44,855 bases of DNA from Bacillota bacterium (lineage in GTDB: Bacteria > Bacillota > Clostridia > Oscillospirales > Ruminococcaceae): positions 1-44,855 of the forward strand of contig JAEWBS010000019.1 of assembly GCA_023391005.1 (NCBI GenBank), read 5' to 3'. The notes under the pieces are model-generated. The model worked only from the letters and a program-made list of their open reading frames with translations. It did no database searches and was not told where the DNA came from. The translations under genes were made by a program, and so were the position numbers. Each line of letters begins with the position of its first letter. The stretch's first letter is position 1. Below, piece by piece: positions 1 to 7,005 of this stretch.

Positions 1-119
1 ACAAGCTGGCCCTTGAGCGAGCTCGTGAGGTGTCCGCCCGTCATAAGCGTCTGTAAAATGATAAACGCGATGGTTACGAGGATATAATTGAGAAAGTTGT
101 TCTGGGCGGTTGTGTTCAT
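1..119 (-). CDS. livM: LivM-like branched-chain amino acid ABC permease, N-terminal part only
   Basis: Partial gene: it starts with ATG at 117-119 on the minus strand and runs off the left edge of the window. The visible ~39 residues begin MNTTAQNNFLNYILVTIAFI and continue with a hydrophobic segment and then a polar HLTSSLKGQL stretch, which is how the first membrane helix of LivM-type permeases looks. It lies 27 bp downstream of the livH stop, in the order livK-livH-livM expected for a Liv operon. The paired permease role is inferred from position and from the hydrophobic start, because too little of the protein is visible for family-specific motifs. The ATPase genes livG and livF, if present, would lie outside the window. 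Confidence 0.7.
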   Translation of the reverse strand, partial: MNTTAQNNFLNYILVTIAFIILQTLMTGGHLTSSLKGQL

Positions 120-146
120 TGCTTTAATCTTTTTCATCTCATCCGC

Positions 147-1028
147 CTACACTTTCTCGCTTATTTTTTTGCCCATCAAACCGGTGGGCTTGACCAGCAG
201 TACGACGATGAGCACGGCGAAGACAATCGCGTCCGAAAGCTGGGTCGAGATATATGCCTTGCCGAATGTTTCAACCAGCCCGAGAATCAGCCCACCGATC
301 ATCGCACCCGGAATTGAGCCGATGCCACCGAATACCGCCGCCGTAAACGCCTTGATACCCGGCATCGAACCGGTCGTGGGCAGCAGCGTCGGATAGGCCG
401 AGCAAAGCAGGACGCCCGCTATCGCCGCCAGCGCACTGCCTATGGCAAAGGTGGTTGAAATGGTGGCGTTTACGTTGATTCCCATGAGCTGCGCGGCGCC
501 CTTATCCTCCGAGACGGCGCGCATCGCCTTGCCGATTTTGGTATGTCCGGTCAGCCAGCTTAAAAGGGTCATGATAACGACGCAGGAGAGCACCGTCACC
601 ATCGCCTCGCCCGAAATGATCAGGTCGCCGTTAAACAGCTTAAGAGACTTTACCGGCACCACGCTTGAAAAGCTCTTGGGGGCCGAGCCCCAGATCAGCA
701 GCGCTGCGTTCTGTAAAAAATAGCTGACGCCGATCGCCGTAATCAGCACCGCGAGCGACGGCGCCATGCGCAGCGGCTTGTAGGCCAGCTTTTCGATCGT
801 CAGGCCCAGACAGGTGCAAACCGCCATCGCCAACAAAACCGAGACAAACGCCGGCCAGCCAAGATAGGTCGTCGCACAAAAAGACATATAAGCGCCCACC
901 ATGATCACGTCGCCATGCGCAAAGTTCAGCATTTTTGCAATGCCGTAAACCATCGTATAGCCCAGCGCGATAATGGCATAAACGCTCCCCAGACTGATGC
1001 CGCCGACGATGTAGGAAAGAAACGTCAT
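147..1028 (-). CDS. livH: LivH-like branched-chain amino acid ABC transporter permease
   Basis: Inner-membrane permease (293 aa) of a hydrophobic amino acid uptake (HAAT/Liv) transporter; it pairs with LivM to form the channel. The N-terminus (IVGGISLGSVYAIIALGYTM then GIAKMLNFAHGD) is the classic LivH signature, and the C-terminal part carries the FGGIGSIPGAMIGGLILGL loop that contacts the ATPases. About eight hydrophobic segments are visible. I start at the ATG at 1028 because a GAGGTG ribosome binding site sits six bases upstream; the in-frame GTG nine bases earlier overlaps that site. It follows livK after ~300 bp that contain a hairpin, and livM follows after 27 bp. The substrate may be Leu/Ile/Val but related systems also move other amino acids or urea. 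Confidence 0.93.
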   Translation of the reverse strand: MTFLSYIVGGISLGSVYAIIALGYTMVYGIAKMLNFAHGDVIMVGAYMSFCATTYLGWPAFVSVLLAMAVCTCLGLTIEKLAYKPLRMAPSLAVLITAIGVSYFLQNAALLIWGSAPKSFSSVVPVKSLKLFNGDLIISGEAMVTVLSCVVIMTLLSWLTGHTKIGKAMRAVSEDKGAAQLMGINVNATISTTFAIGSALAAIAGVLLCSAYPTLLPTTGSMPGIKAFTAAVFGGIGSIPGAMIGGLILGLVETFGKAYISTQLSDAIVFAVLIVVLLVKPTGLMGKKISEKV

Positions 1029-1331
1029 ACCGCACACCTCATTTTTCTTAATGCAATGGTTCCCTTACAGCAATTCCATAAAAGGCGACAATCCAGCCTC
1101 TCATGAATTTTTTCAACGCTGAGGCTTCATACTGATCCCCTACTAAAAGCTTGAATAGGCCGGCAAACCGATTTTATATCCCGCAGGACGTTAAAGCATC
1201 CGCCGTCAGGGTATCCGCTTTTAAATGTGGGCCAATCTCAGCAGTCTTTTGTGGAATGGCTGTAAGAACAGGGAAGCGGAGGGCTTTTAAGCTCACGCTC
1301 AAAGAAGCCCTCCTGAACAAACAAACAACTA
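1029..1331 (-). other. livK-livH intergenic region (303 bp), no gene seen
   Basis: No convincing coding region on either strand. The only structure I can support is the hairpin at 1279-1313 near the livK end. The rest may simply be untranslated mRNA between livK and livH; a separate promoter for livH was not recognised. Confidence 0.5.
1279..1313 (-). terminator. Hairpin after livK, possible processing or partial terminator
   Basis: Arms GGAGGGCTT and AAGCCCTCC form a stable stem just 19 bp beyond the livK stop. No T-tract follows on the minus strand, so it is more likely an mRNA-stabilising or leaky element that lets the binding protein be made in excess over the permeases than a full terminator. 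Confidence 0.5.
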
Positions 1332-2531
1332 TTACATGCCGGTGTAGACGCCGTCCTTGATGACGACAGCCTTCGGGGCCTTTGAAACCTCGCCGGTGGC
1401 CTGCCAGGTCATGCTCTCGCCGGTGATACCGTCAAAGCTCATGGTGGTGAACTCGGCGATCAGCTTCTCACAGACGTCGGCGGCGGGCATCTCAGCGGTG
1501 ACGCCGGCCTTTTCGCAAGCCTGTGCAATCGCGTAGATGCAGTCATAGCCGTCAGCCGCGAACTGGTTGGGAATCTCGCCGTAAGCAGCCTGATATTTGG
1601 CAACGAAGTTCTTGGTCGCTTCGTCCTCGGCATCGGCCGAGAAGGGGGTCAGCAGCATAAGGCCCTCGGCCAGCGTCTTGTCAAAGTTCTCAAGGGTCAG
1701 AATGCCGTCAAGACCGTCACAGCCGAAGAACTTGGGCGAGTAACCCATGCTTCTGGCCTGCGAGAGAATCAGCGCAGCGGGGGTGTAGTAGATGGGCAGG
1801 AAGACCAGATCGGCGCCCGCGTTCTTGGCCTCGGTCAGCTGCACGCTGAAATCGGTCGCGGTGTCGTCGGTGAAGGTGGTAGCCACAACAATTTCAAGGT
1901 TCTTCTCCTTGGCCTGAGCCGCAAACTTCTCATAGATGCCCTGCGAATAAGCGTCGGCGTTATTGTAGATGACCGCAACCTTGGTCGCAAGCTTGTTGTC
2001 GGCCAGATAATCCGCCGAAGCGACACCCTGGTTGGGGTCGGTGAAGCAGATCTGGAAGACATTGTCCTTGCCCTCGATAACCTTGGTCGAAGAAGCCGAG
2101 GGGGTCAGCGTGAAGACGCGGTCGGCGTAGGTCTCAGAGGTAACGGCCAGTGCGGGCGAGGTCGTCACAGTGCCGTTGAGCACCTGCACGCCCCAGTCCT
2201 TGAGCTTGTTGTAAGCGTTAACCGACTTCTCAGCGTCGTGCTCATCGTCCTGATAATTGAGCGCGTACTGCTGACCGCCCTTGGCGTTGATTTCGTCGAT
2301 CGCGATCTGCGCGCCGTTTCTGGCAGCGGTGCCGTAAACGGCCGCGGGGCCGCTGACCGGGCCGATGCCGCCGATCTTAATCGCGGCGGTAGCCGTTGAA
2401 GATCCGGCGGGGGTAGAGCTGCCTGCCGCAGAAGACGCGGGGGTAGAGGCGGAACTGCTGCTGCCACCCGAGCATGCGCCCAGCGACATAATCATAGCAA
2501 CCGCCAGCATGGCTGTGATAATCTTCTTCAT
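1332..2531 (-). CDS. livK: Branched-chain amino acid ABC transporter substrate-binding lipoprotein
   Basis: Periplasmic-binding-protein type I family (Peripla_BP_6, LivK/HAAT), 399 aa. A lipoprotein signal peptide is visible: MKK, a hydrophobic core, then the lipobox LGAC with the lipidated Cys at residue 20, followed by a Ser/Ala/Thr-rich linker to about residue 48. The mature domain opens with IKIGGIGPVSGPAAVYGTAA, the usual first strand and ligand-contact loop of LivK proteins, and continues with FTLTPSASS and VAVIYNNADAYSQGIYEKF motifs of the same fold. It captures the amino acid at the cell surface and hands it to LivHM. First gene of the operon, behind a long leader with an ORF and a terminator (2566-2965). 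Length is typical. The exact ligand cannot be read from the sequence. Confidence 0.93.
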   Translation of the reverse strand: MKKIITAMLAVAMIMSLGACSGGSSSSASTPASSAAGSSTPAGSSTATAAIKIGGIGPVSGPAAVYGTAARNGAQIAIDEINAKGGQQYALNYQDDEHDAEKSVNAYNKLKDWGVQVLNGTVTTSPALAVTSETYADRVFTLTPSASSTKVIEGKDNVFQICFTDPNQGVASADYLADNKLATKVAVIYNNADAYSQGIYEKFAAQAKEKNLEIVVATTFTDDTATDFSVQLTEAKNAGADLVFLPIYYTPAALILSQARSMGYSPKFFGCDGLDGILTLENFDKTLAEGLMLLTPFSADAEDEATKNFVAKYQAAYGEIPNQFAADGYDCIYAIAQACEKAGVTAEMPAADVCEKLIAEFTTMSFDGITGESMTWQATGEVSKAPKAVVIKDGVYTGM

Positions 2532-2569
2532 TTAAATATTCTTCCTCTCTCGTTTTCATCTATACAAAA

Positions 2570-2603
2570 AACCGGCCTCGTCATAACAGACGGAGCCGGT
2601 TTG
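2570..2603 (-). terminator. Intrinsic terminator in the livK leader, 40 bp before the start codon
   Basis: On the minus strand the arms AAACCGGCTCCGTC and GACGAGGCCGGTTT pair over 14 positions with one mismatch and one G-T pair around a TGTTAT loop, followed by a run of T. It lies between the leader ORF stop (2616) and the livK start on the same strand, so every livK transcript from the 2937-2965 promoter must read through it. That position is typical of an attenuator. Confidence 0.8.
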
Positions 2604-2615
2604 AGTATATGCCCA

Positions 2616-2897
2616 TCAACTCAATCTCGGTTCTGACATTTTACGACGCACTATTAAGTTATCGCAGCTAATTATAATGGCCGCCCCCGCGAGCAGTACG
2701 GCTACAGCCGGCGCCAAAACTCGTACAAATAGCGCGAGGGTCAGGAGTACAATAAAAATGGACGCCACAATAATGGCGTCCCCAGTCAACATAGCAGAAG
2801 CGGACATAAAATGAGAGCAGACCGAATGAGCTTCCGCCATATTGGCAGAAGAGCCTGTAGCATGGTAATTTGCCGTGCGCAAACTCATCATCATCAT
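2616..2897 (-). CDS. Leader ORF rich in Ile/Leu/Val, upstream of livK (attenuator peptide or small membrane protein)
   Basis: A 93-codon ORF starting with four consecutive ATG codons (MMMMSLRTANYHATG), six bases after a GGGAG ribosome binding site. It begins ~30 nt downstream of a near-consensus promoter on the same strand. Residues ~41-77 are extremely rich in branched-chain residues: about 20 of 35 positions are Ile, Leu or Val, with one Arg in the middle. The stop codon is 12 bp before a strong intrinsic terminator and livK follows. Two readings fit: a leader peptide whose translation senses branched-chain amino acid supply, or a small protein with a two-helix membrane hairpin. I know no named family for it. 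An internal hairpin with a T-tract (2760-2781) lies exactly where the Ile/Val-rich part begins. Confidence 0.55.
   Translation of the reverse strand: MMMMSLRTANYHATGSSANMAEAHSVCSHFMSASAMLTGDAIIVASIFIVLLTLALFVRVLAPAVAVLLAGAAIIISCDNLIVRRKMSEPRLS
2760..2781 (-). terminator. Terminator-like hairpin inside the livK leader ORF
   Basis: Minus strand: perfect 8-bp stem GGACGCCA / TGGCGTCC around a TTATTG loop, followed by ATTTTTATT. It encodes the start of the Ile/Val-rich part of the leader ORF. Ribosomes translating closely behind the polymerase would prevent folding, so it could act as a translation-dependent first terminator. A third, weaker hairpin (8 bp with one G-T pair) lies at 2831-2851. 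Confidence 0.5.
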
Positions 2898-2936
2898 CCG
2901 TCGCTCCCTTCAATTAAAATCTTATGATAGTTCAAC

Positions 2937-2965
2937 ATTTTAAAGCAATAAGCCAAAAATGTCAA
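2937..2965 (-). promoter_or_regulatory. Promoter of the livK operon
   Basis: Minus strand: -35 TTGACA (2960-2965), 17-bp spacer, -10 TAAAAT (2937-2942). Predicted transcription start near 2930, giving a ~400-nt leader before livK. Confidence 0.8.
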
Positions 2966-3358
2966 TGGTCATATTTCACAGTACAAAAATTGATAAATAA
3001 GATTTCAATATCCATTATAAATAAAAATATTGATTTTGTCGGACGCCCAAGAACACATCGTCAGAACTTTGACGATTTTGACTCAAATAAGCCTCTATAC
3101 CTGCAAAAGAAATGCCTATTTACCACTTTTTATTGGGAAATTATGTATTAACTCTATTTGGTGTGCAACTTAAAATTTTACTTCCTGCAAAAATATTTTC
3201 GCACAAAAGCCTCCGCCAAAGGAACTTAGACCCCTAAAACCAGAGATTTTGGCCGGCATTTGGCGCCCGCGCGACAGCCATAACGGGTAACGCGGAATGT
3301 CGATTTGGCAGGAAGCGTTGCCGCTGTTTTAATGTTTACTAATTTTATCAACTTTTGC
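2966..3358. other. AT-rich divergent intergenic region, no gene seen
   Basis: Separates the minus-strand livK operon from the plus-strand DUF2325 operon. The left half is strongly AT-rich, the right half (around 3240-3330) is GC-rich. Open frames here lack ribosome binding sites and resemble no family. Binding sites for regulators of either operon may lie here but I cannot point to one. Confidence 0.5.
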
Positions 3359-3387
3359 TTGACAAGGAATTTTCGATATGCTATTAT
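3359..3387 (+). promoter_or_regulatory. Consensus promoter of the DUF2325-DUF3793-flavodoxin operon
   Basis: -35 TTGACA (3359-3364), 17-bp spacer, -10 TATTAT (3382-3387); start expected near 3394. Nearly ideal housekeeping promoter, so tight control would require a repressor or a leader element, and a palindrome lies at 3428-3445. Confidence 0.85.
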
Positions 3388-3427
3388 AGCCGCAGTTAGT
3401 CAAGAATAACCAACTGGTCGCCGCATC

Positions 3428-3445
3428 GGTTAGCAATAGCTAACC
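3428..3445. promoter_or_regulatory. Perfect 7-4-7 palindrome in the leader, possible metal-regulator operator
   Basis: GGTTAGC-AATA-GCTAACC, about 35-52 bases downstream of the predicted transcription start and 33 bp before the start codon. The half-site GGTTAG/CTAACC is shared with DtxR/IdeR boxes, although there the halves are closer together. A second GTTAG begins at 3396. It could also act as an RNA hairpin. The iron-regulator reading is inference. Confidence 0.5.
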
Positions 3446-3477
3446 TCGCGCCGACCTTTACCTGAAGGGGGATGTTG

Positions 3478-3789
3478 ATGAGCGTTATAATCATAGGCGG
3501 TAACGAATGCATGGAGCGATTATATCAGGAGACCTGTCTGGAGCATGGCTATAAGCGCGCCAAAGTCTTTACCAAAACCGGCGGAGAAATGAGGAAGCAG
3601 CTTGGGGCTGCCGACCTGTATATTCTTTTTACCAACACGGTGTCGCATAAGATGGCTATTACCGCCTTGGGCGAAGCAAAGCGGCACAATGCCCGCGTTG
3701 AACGCTGTCACAGCAGCAGCCTGTGCGCGCTTCGAGCCATTCTGAAAAATCATTGCCCGAAGGGATGCGAGGGATGCTGTGACAACTAA
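3478..3789 (+). CDS. DUF2325 domain protein
   Basis: Small soluble protein (103 aa) matching the DUF2325 pattern: MSVIIIGGNECMERLYQETC at the start, a middle region with FTKTGGEMRKQLGAADLYIL, and a Cys/His-containing tail (CHSSSLCALRAILKNHC). Function unknown; members often sit beside iron-uptake or redox genes in Clostridia. The start is the ATG at 3478: the AAGGGGG ribosome binding site ends six bases before it, whereas the in-frame ATG at 3472 directly abuts that site. Its 3' end overlaps the next gene by 11 bp, so translation is probably coupled. Cysteines at the C-terminus (CPKGCEGCCDN) could bind a metal; this is inference. Confidence 0.8.
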   Translation: MSVIIIGGNECMERLYQETCLEHGYKRAKVFTKTGGEMRKQLGAADLYILFTNTVSHKMAITALGEAKRHNARVERCHSSSLCALRAILKNHCPKGCEGCCDN

Positions 3790-4342
3790 GTTTGAACGCC
3801 ATCTGATCGAGCATTGCGCGCCGACGCTGGCCGGCATCAAGGTCGGCAATCTGTTCAACTGTAAGACCGACACGGAGGATGATATCGGAGCGATCATAGA
3901 AGATTGGAACGCCCGTTTTCTGAACAAAGGCGTTCAGGTCCGGTTGATTAAAGACACCGCCGGCGGCGCGCTCGTCTATGTGTTCAGGCCCGCCATGCTC
4001 TCAAAGCTGCTCGCACGCAGAGAGGTCGCCCGCTTTTTGGACGGTTGTGGCTTTTCGGGCTGTCAGGGCCTTGAGGGTTATATCGAAAGGCTGGGCGGCC
4101 ATATCCGCGCGGCAGACTGCTTCCCGCACGAGATCGGTATATTTTTAGGATATCCGTTGCAGGACGTGCAGGGCTTTATACAAAACAAGGGTAGAGATTT
4201 CAGCCTTTGCGGCTTTTGGAAGGTCTATTCCGACCCGCAGCACGCCGAAAAGCTGTTTGCGCAGTACCGCAAATGTTTCGGTGTCTATAAGACGCTGTTT
4301 GAAAACGGACGTAGTATCCTTCAGCTGACCGTGGCGGCCTAA
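3779..4342 (+). CDS. DUF3793 family protein
   Basis: 187 aa. Recognised from the family's conserved features: N-terminal FERHLIEHCAPTLAGIKVGNLF, a central RREVARFLDGCGF region, and the hallmark HEIGIFLGYPLQDVQGFI followed by GFWKVYSDPQHAEKLFAQY. The biochemical role is unknown; homologues in Clostridia lie next to a flavodoxin, as here, and often near ferrous-iron transport genes. It starts with GTG at 3779, overlapping the DUF2325 gene by 11 bp, with GAGGG five bases upstream. Second gene of a three-gene operon. Function in iron-limited electron transfer is inferred from neighbours only. Confidence 0.85.
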   Translation: MTTKFERHLIEHCAPTLAGIKVGNLFNCKTDTEDDIGAIIEDWNARFLNKGVQVRLIKDTAGGALVYVFRPAMLSKLLARREVARFLDGCGFSGCQGLEGYIERLGGHIRAADCFPHEIGIFLGYPLQDVQGFIQNKGRDFSLCGFWKVYSDPQHAEKLFAQYRKCFGVYKTLFENGRSILQLTVAA

Positions 4343-4399
4343 TAATAGCCACAGCCATACAAATAGGACATTATTATAGTTTTGGAAAGGAACATCATC

Positions 4400-4822
4400 A
4401 TGAAGAAAATTGCGATTGTTTATTGGAGCGGCACCGGCAACACCGAGGCCATGGCCAACGAAATTGCCGCCGGCGCCAAGGAGGCGGGCGCTGAGGTGTC
4501 GCTGTTTACGCCCGCCGATTTTACGCCCGATATGATTTCCGGCTTTGACGCGTTGGCGTTCGGCTGCCCTTCGATGGGCGCCGAGGAGCTCGAGGAAATT
4601 GAGTTTGCACCGATGTTTGGCGCGGTTGAAAGGCGGCTCGCCGGCAAGGCGGTTGCGCTGTTTGGCTCTTACGGCTGGGGCGACGGCCAGTGGATGCGCG
4701 ACTGGCAGTCCCGCTGCAGCGACGCGGGCATCAATCTGATTGGCGACGGATTGATCGTCAACGAAACGCCTAACGACGACGACATTGCACAGTGCAGAGC
4801 TTTGGGACAGTCGCTGGCCTGA
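4400..4822 (+). CDS. Flavodoxin
   Basis: Short-chain flavodoxin, 140 aa, an FMN-dependent one-electron carrier that often replaces ferredoxin when iron is scarce. The FMN phosphate loop SGTGNTEAMA is at residues 10-19, the second flavin-contact region is around FGCPSMGAEELEE (residues ~60-72), and FGSYGWGDGQWMRDW near residues 93-107 is the third loop typical of short-chain flavodoxins. Start chosen at the ATG 4400, preceded by AAAGGAA; an in-frame ATG 18 bases upstream lacks a site. Third gene of the operon; 57 bp after DUF3793. A strong terminator follows at 4908. Confidence 0.92.
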   Translation: MKKIAIVYWSGTGNTEAMANEIAAGAKEAGAEVSLFTPADFTPDMISGFDALAFGCPSMGAEELEEIEFAPMFGAVERRLAGKAVALFGSYGWGDGQWMRDWQSRCSDAGINLIGDGLIVNETPNDDDIAQCRALGQSLA

Positions 4823-4907
4823 TTGGTACGGCCAAAAAGCAGTTTTACTTAAGTTTCACTCCCGGCCTTAACAGGCCTTAACCCTCACTCCAACTCTATT
4901 GCGATGC

Positions 4908-4945
4908 AAAACGGGGCTGCCCTCTGTGGCGGCCCCGTTTTGTTG
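4908..4945 (+). terminator. Terminator after the flavodoxin gene
   Basis: AAAACGGGGC and GCCCCGTTTT pair perfectly around a ~14-nt loop and are followed by TTGTTGT. Ends the DUF2325-DUF3793-flavodoxin operon. Confidence 0.85.
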
Positions 4946-5325
4946 TATTTGAAACGACCGAATCTGCCGGTAGCCGAACATTCATTGCTTTAGCTTTAAG
5001 CATTGAGCGAAGTGAATGGCAATAGATTAACTGCTTTAGCGCTCGCGGCACGTGTGATACGCTTGGGGGGAATTTTCACGGTCCTTGAGCGGCGCACCGA
5101 TAATATGCCCCTTTTAAAGCTAGTGATTTTGATTTGCTTTTTGCTTGGTTTTGAACATTATCAAAATGGTTATTCGGTTTTAGCGGTTTGCGCCGTTTAT
5201 AGTCAAGCGACCTAAAAGTCAACTTGCAACGATTTGGGTTATAACCGCCATTCTGATATCATTGACAGTATAAATACACCGCAAATGGAGATCATGAAGA
5301 TAAGATTATTGCAAAAGAGGCCAAT
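4946..5325. other. Intergenic region, no gene seen (380 bp)
   Basis: Lies between a terminator and ccdA. An open frame on the plus strand (5003-5215) has no ribosome binding site and no recognisable family features. The ccdA promoter must lie here but I could not identify a convincing -35/-10 pair. Confidence 0.5.
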
Positions 5326-5994
5326 ATGCAGTATTTAATTTCATTTTTAGAAGGCGTCATCTCCTTTATATCCCCCTGCCTTTTGCCGATGCTGCCGATC
5401 TATGTCTCTTATTTTGCCGCAGGCGACACTGATACCACCGACAAAACGACGCTTAAAAACGCGCTGGGCTTTGTGCTGGGCTTTACGCTCGCCTTTGTCG
5501 CGCTCGGTCTGTTTTTTGGCATATTGGGCAGCTTTTTGCTCAATTACGCCGTTGTCGTCAACATCGTCTTGGGCGGCCTGATCGTTTTGTTCGGGCTGGG
5601 CTTTATGGGGGTGATCAAGCCGATTTTTGACCTGCACGGCGCGAACCGTGCCAATACTGAGAACCTCAGTTTTTTAAAGGCCGTCTCGTTCGGTATGATC
5701 TTTTCAATCAGCTGGACGCCCTGCGTCGGCGCGTTTCTGGGTACGGCGCTAGCGATGGCGTCGGCAAGCGGTTCGGCTCTGCAAGGAACGCTGATGCTGC
5801 TGTGCTTTTCGGCCGGACTTGGCATCCCTTTTATTCTCTCCGCCCTGCTGATCGATAAGCTCAAGACCGCCTTTGATTTTATTAAGCGCCATTACAAAAC
5901 CATTAACTTTATCTGCGGCCTTTTTCTGGTCGTCATCGGCGTTTTGATGATGACGGGCCAGCTTGGCCGGTTCCTAAGCCTGCTCGGCAGCTAA
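5326..5994 (+). CDS. ccdA: CcdA-type thiol-disulfide transmembrane electron carrier
   Basis: Six-helix membrane protein (222 aa) of the CcdA/DsbD-beta family. It moves electrons from cytoplasmic thioredoxin across the membrane to extracytoplasmic thioredoxin-like proteins. The two redox cysteines are visible: Cys18 in ISPCLLPMLPIYVSY and Cys133 in SWTPCVGAFLGTALA, each beside the helix-breaking prolines that characterise the family. Length is normal. It starts at ATG 5326 after AAGAGG. The partner is encoded 17 bp downstream (TlpA/ResA-like), forming a two-gene unit. No cytochrome c maturation genes are nearby, so the role may be general disulfide reduction, peptide methionine sulfoxide repair or oxygen-stress defence rather than cytochrome biogenesis. 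Confidence 0.93.
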   Translation: MQYLISFLEGVISFISPCLLPMLPIYVSYFAAGDTDTTDKTTLKNALGFVLGFTLAFVALGLFFGILGSFLLNYAVVVNIVLGGLIVLFGLGFMGVIKPIFDLHGANRANTENLSFLKAVSFGMIFSISWTPCVGAFLGTALAMASASGSALQGTLMLLCFSAGLGIPFILSALLIDKLKTAFDFIKRHYKTINFICGLFLVVIGVLMMTGQLGRFLSLLGS

Positions 5995-6011
5995 GAAAGG
6001 AAAGTTTGAAC

Positions 6012-6614
6012 ATGACCGATAGAAGAAAATTAGTCGTCACCATCACCGTACTTCTTTTGACGATGATCATTTCCGCAGCTATTTACAATAATTATAAAGA
6101 CCGTGTCGATCCCTCAACCGGTGAGCTGACCCGAACGGCACAGCTCGAAAACGAGATACCGGTTCTGCCAGATATCCCCGATGCGCTGGAGGTTGTTACA
6201 AAAGCCTCTGACTTTACCATGCTGGATGCGCAGGGAAACAGCGTTTTGCTCTCAAGCTTTGAGGGCAAGCCGGTGGTGCTGAATTTCTGGACCTCGTGGT
6301 GCAGCTACTGCAAGGCCGAGATGCCCGACTTTGAGGAGGCCTATAAGCAGTACGGTAATCAAGTTCAATTTGTGATGCTAAACGCCACAAAATCAGAAAA
6401 AAACAGCGCGGACGGCGAAGACTTTATAAAGAGCACCGGATATACCTTCCCTGTTTTTTATGATCCCGACGGCAACGCGACGACGCTATACGCTATCCGC
6501 GGCTTCCCCGCCACGATATTCATCGACAAGGACGGGAATATCACCGAGAAAAGTCTCGGTAAAATCACCCGCGCAAAGCTCGATGAAAATATTCAAAAAT
6601 TAATTGCTGCTTAA
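6012..6614 (+). CDS. Membrane-anchored TlpA/ResA-like thioredoxin-fold protein
   Basis: Extracytoplasmic thiol-disulfide oxidoreductase, 200 aa. A single N-terminal helix (LVVTITVLLLTMIISAAIY) anchors the thioredoxin domain outside the membrane. The domain has the WTSWCSYCKAEMPDFEE active site (Cys97 and Cys100), followed by a FPATIFIDKDGNI segment with the cis-proline typical of the fold. CcdA, encoded just upstream, is the likely electron donor. Two starts are possible: TTG at 6006, four bases after AAAGGA, or ATG at 6012, ten bases after it. I use the ATG. A very strong terminator follows at 6678, closing the pair. Confidence 0.9.
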   Translation: MTDRRKLVVTITVLLLTMIISAAIYNNYKDRVDPSTGELTRTAQLENEIPVLPDIPDALEVVTKASDFTMLDAQGNSVLLSSFEGKPVVLNFWTSWCSYCKAEMPDFEEAYKQYGNQVQFVMLNATKSEKNSADGEDFIKSTGYTFPVFYDPDGNATTLYAIRGFPATIFIDKDGNITEKSLGKITRAKLDENIQKLIAA

Positions 6615-6677
6615 AAATAGCGCCGCAAAAGCCTGCCCGAACAAGGCAGGCAGCCCTACGGCCAACCGACATCGCAC

Positions 6678-6709
6678 AAGCCGCCCCGGAATGTTCCGGG
6701 GCGGCTTTT
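6678..6709 (+). terminator. Terminator after the ccdA operon
   Basis: Perfect 14-bp inverted repeat AAGCCGCCCCGGAA / TTCCGGGGCGGCTT with a two-base loop, followed by TTTT. Confidence 0.9.
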
Positions 6710-6860
6710 ATCAGTTCGACTTATTGCTCGGATTGGCAGCGCCATTAAGCTCTCGTCTGCCGCACGGATACCCCACCCTAGATACCCGTCCTCACCTTTA
6801 TTCAGGCTCAACAGTGCTGCACAGCCGTTTGCATTTGGAGTCGTCAAATTAAGGCCACTA

Positions 6861-6889
6861 TTGCCGAAACGGCTATTTTATCGTATACT
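6861..6889 (+). promoter_or_regulatory. Promoter of the PucR-type regulator gene
   Basis: -35 TTGCCG (6861-6866), 17-bp spacer, -10 TATACT (6884-6889). The 117-nt leader that follows has no clear hairpin. The stretch 6710-6860 between the terminator and this promoter shows nothing recognisable. Confidence 0.65.
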
Positions 6890-6896
6890 CGATAAA
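6877..6896. promoter_or_regulatory. Inverted repeat centred on the pucR -10 box, candidate operator
   Basis: TTTATCG-TATACT-CGATAAA, perfect 7-bp arms exactly embracing the -10 hexamer. With one bulged T the arms extend to ten bases (CTATTT(T)ATCG and CGATAAATAG). A protein bound here would block the promoter. The inner TATCG/CGATA halves recur at the OPT promoter (8708-8722), which suggests that one regulator, perhaps the PucR protein itself, acts at both. Confidence 0.5.
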
Positions 6897-7005
6897 TAGA
6901 CGCGGGGTGCGCCAATCGGCAGAACGGCGTTCTGGCGCGGTTTAAAGGCGCACGCATCCGCGATGTCCGTACAAGCTGCCGTCTGAACCGAAGGGGTGGG
7001 ATTAA

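Noticed and set aside
2530..2930. T-box or SAM-type riboswitch in the livK leader
   Set aside because: I looked for the T-box core (AGGGTGG...ACCGCG) and SAM-I core elements and found neither; the leader ORF with terminator fits peptide-based attenuation better.
2924..3151. 75-codon plus-strand ORF between the livK and DUF2325 promoters
   Set aside because: No ribosome binding site, overlaps the livK promoter, AT-rich low-complexity translation with no family resemblance.
5003..5215. 70-codon ORF upstream of ccdA
   Set aside because: No ribosome binding site and no recognisable features; probably chance.
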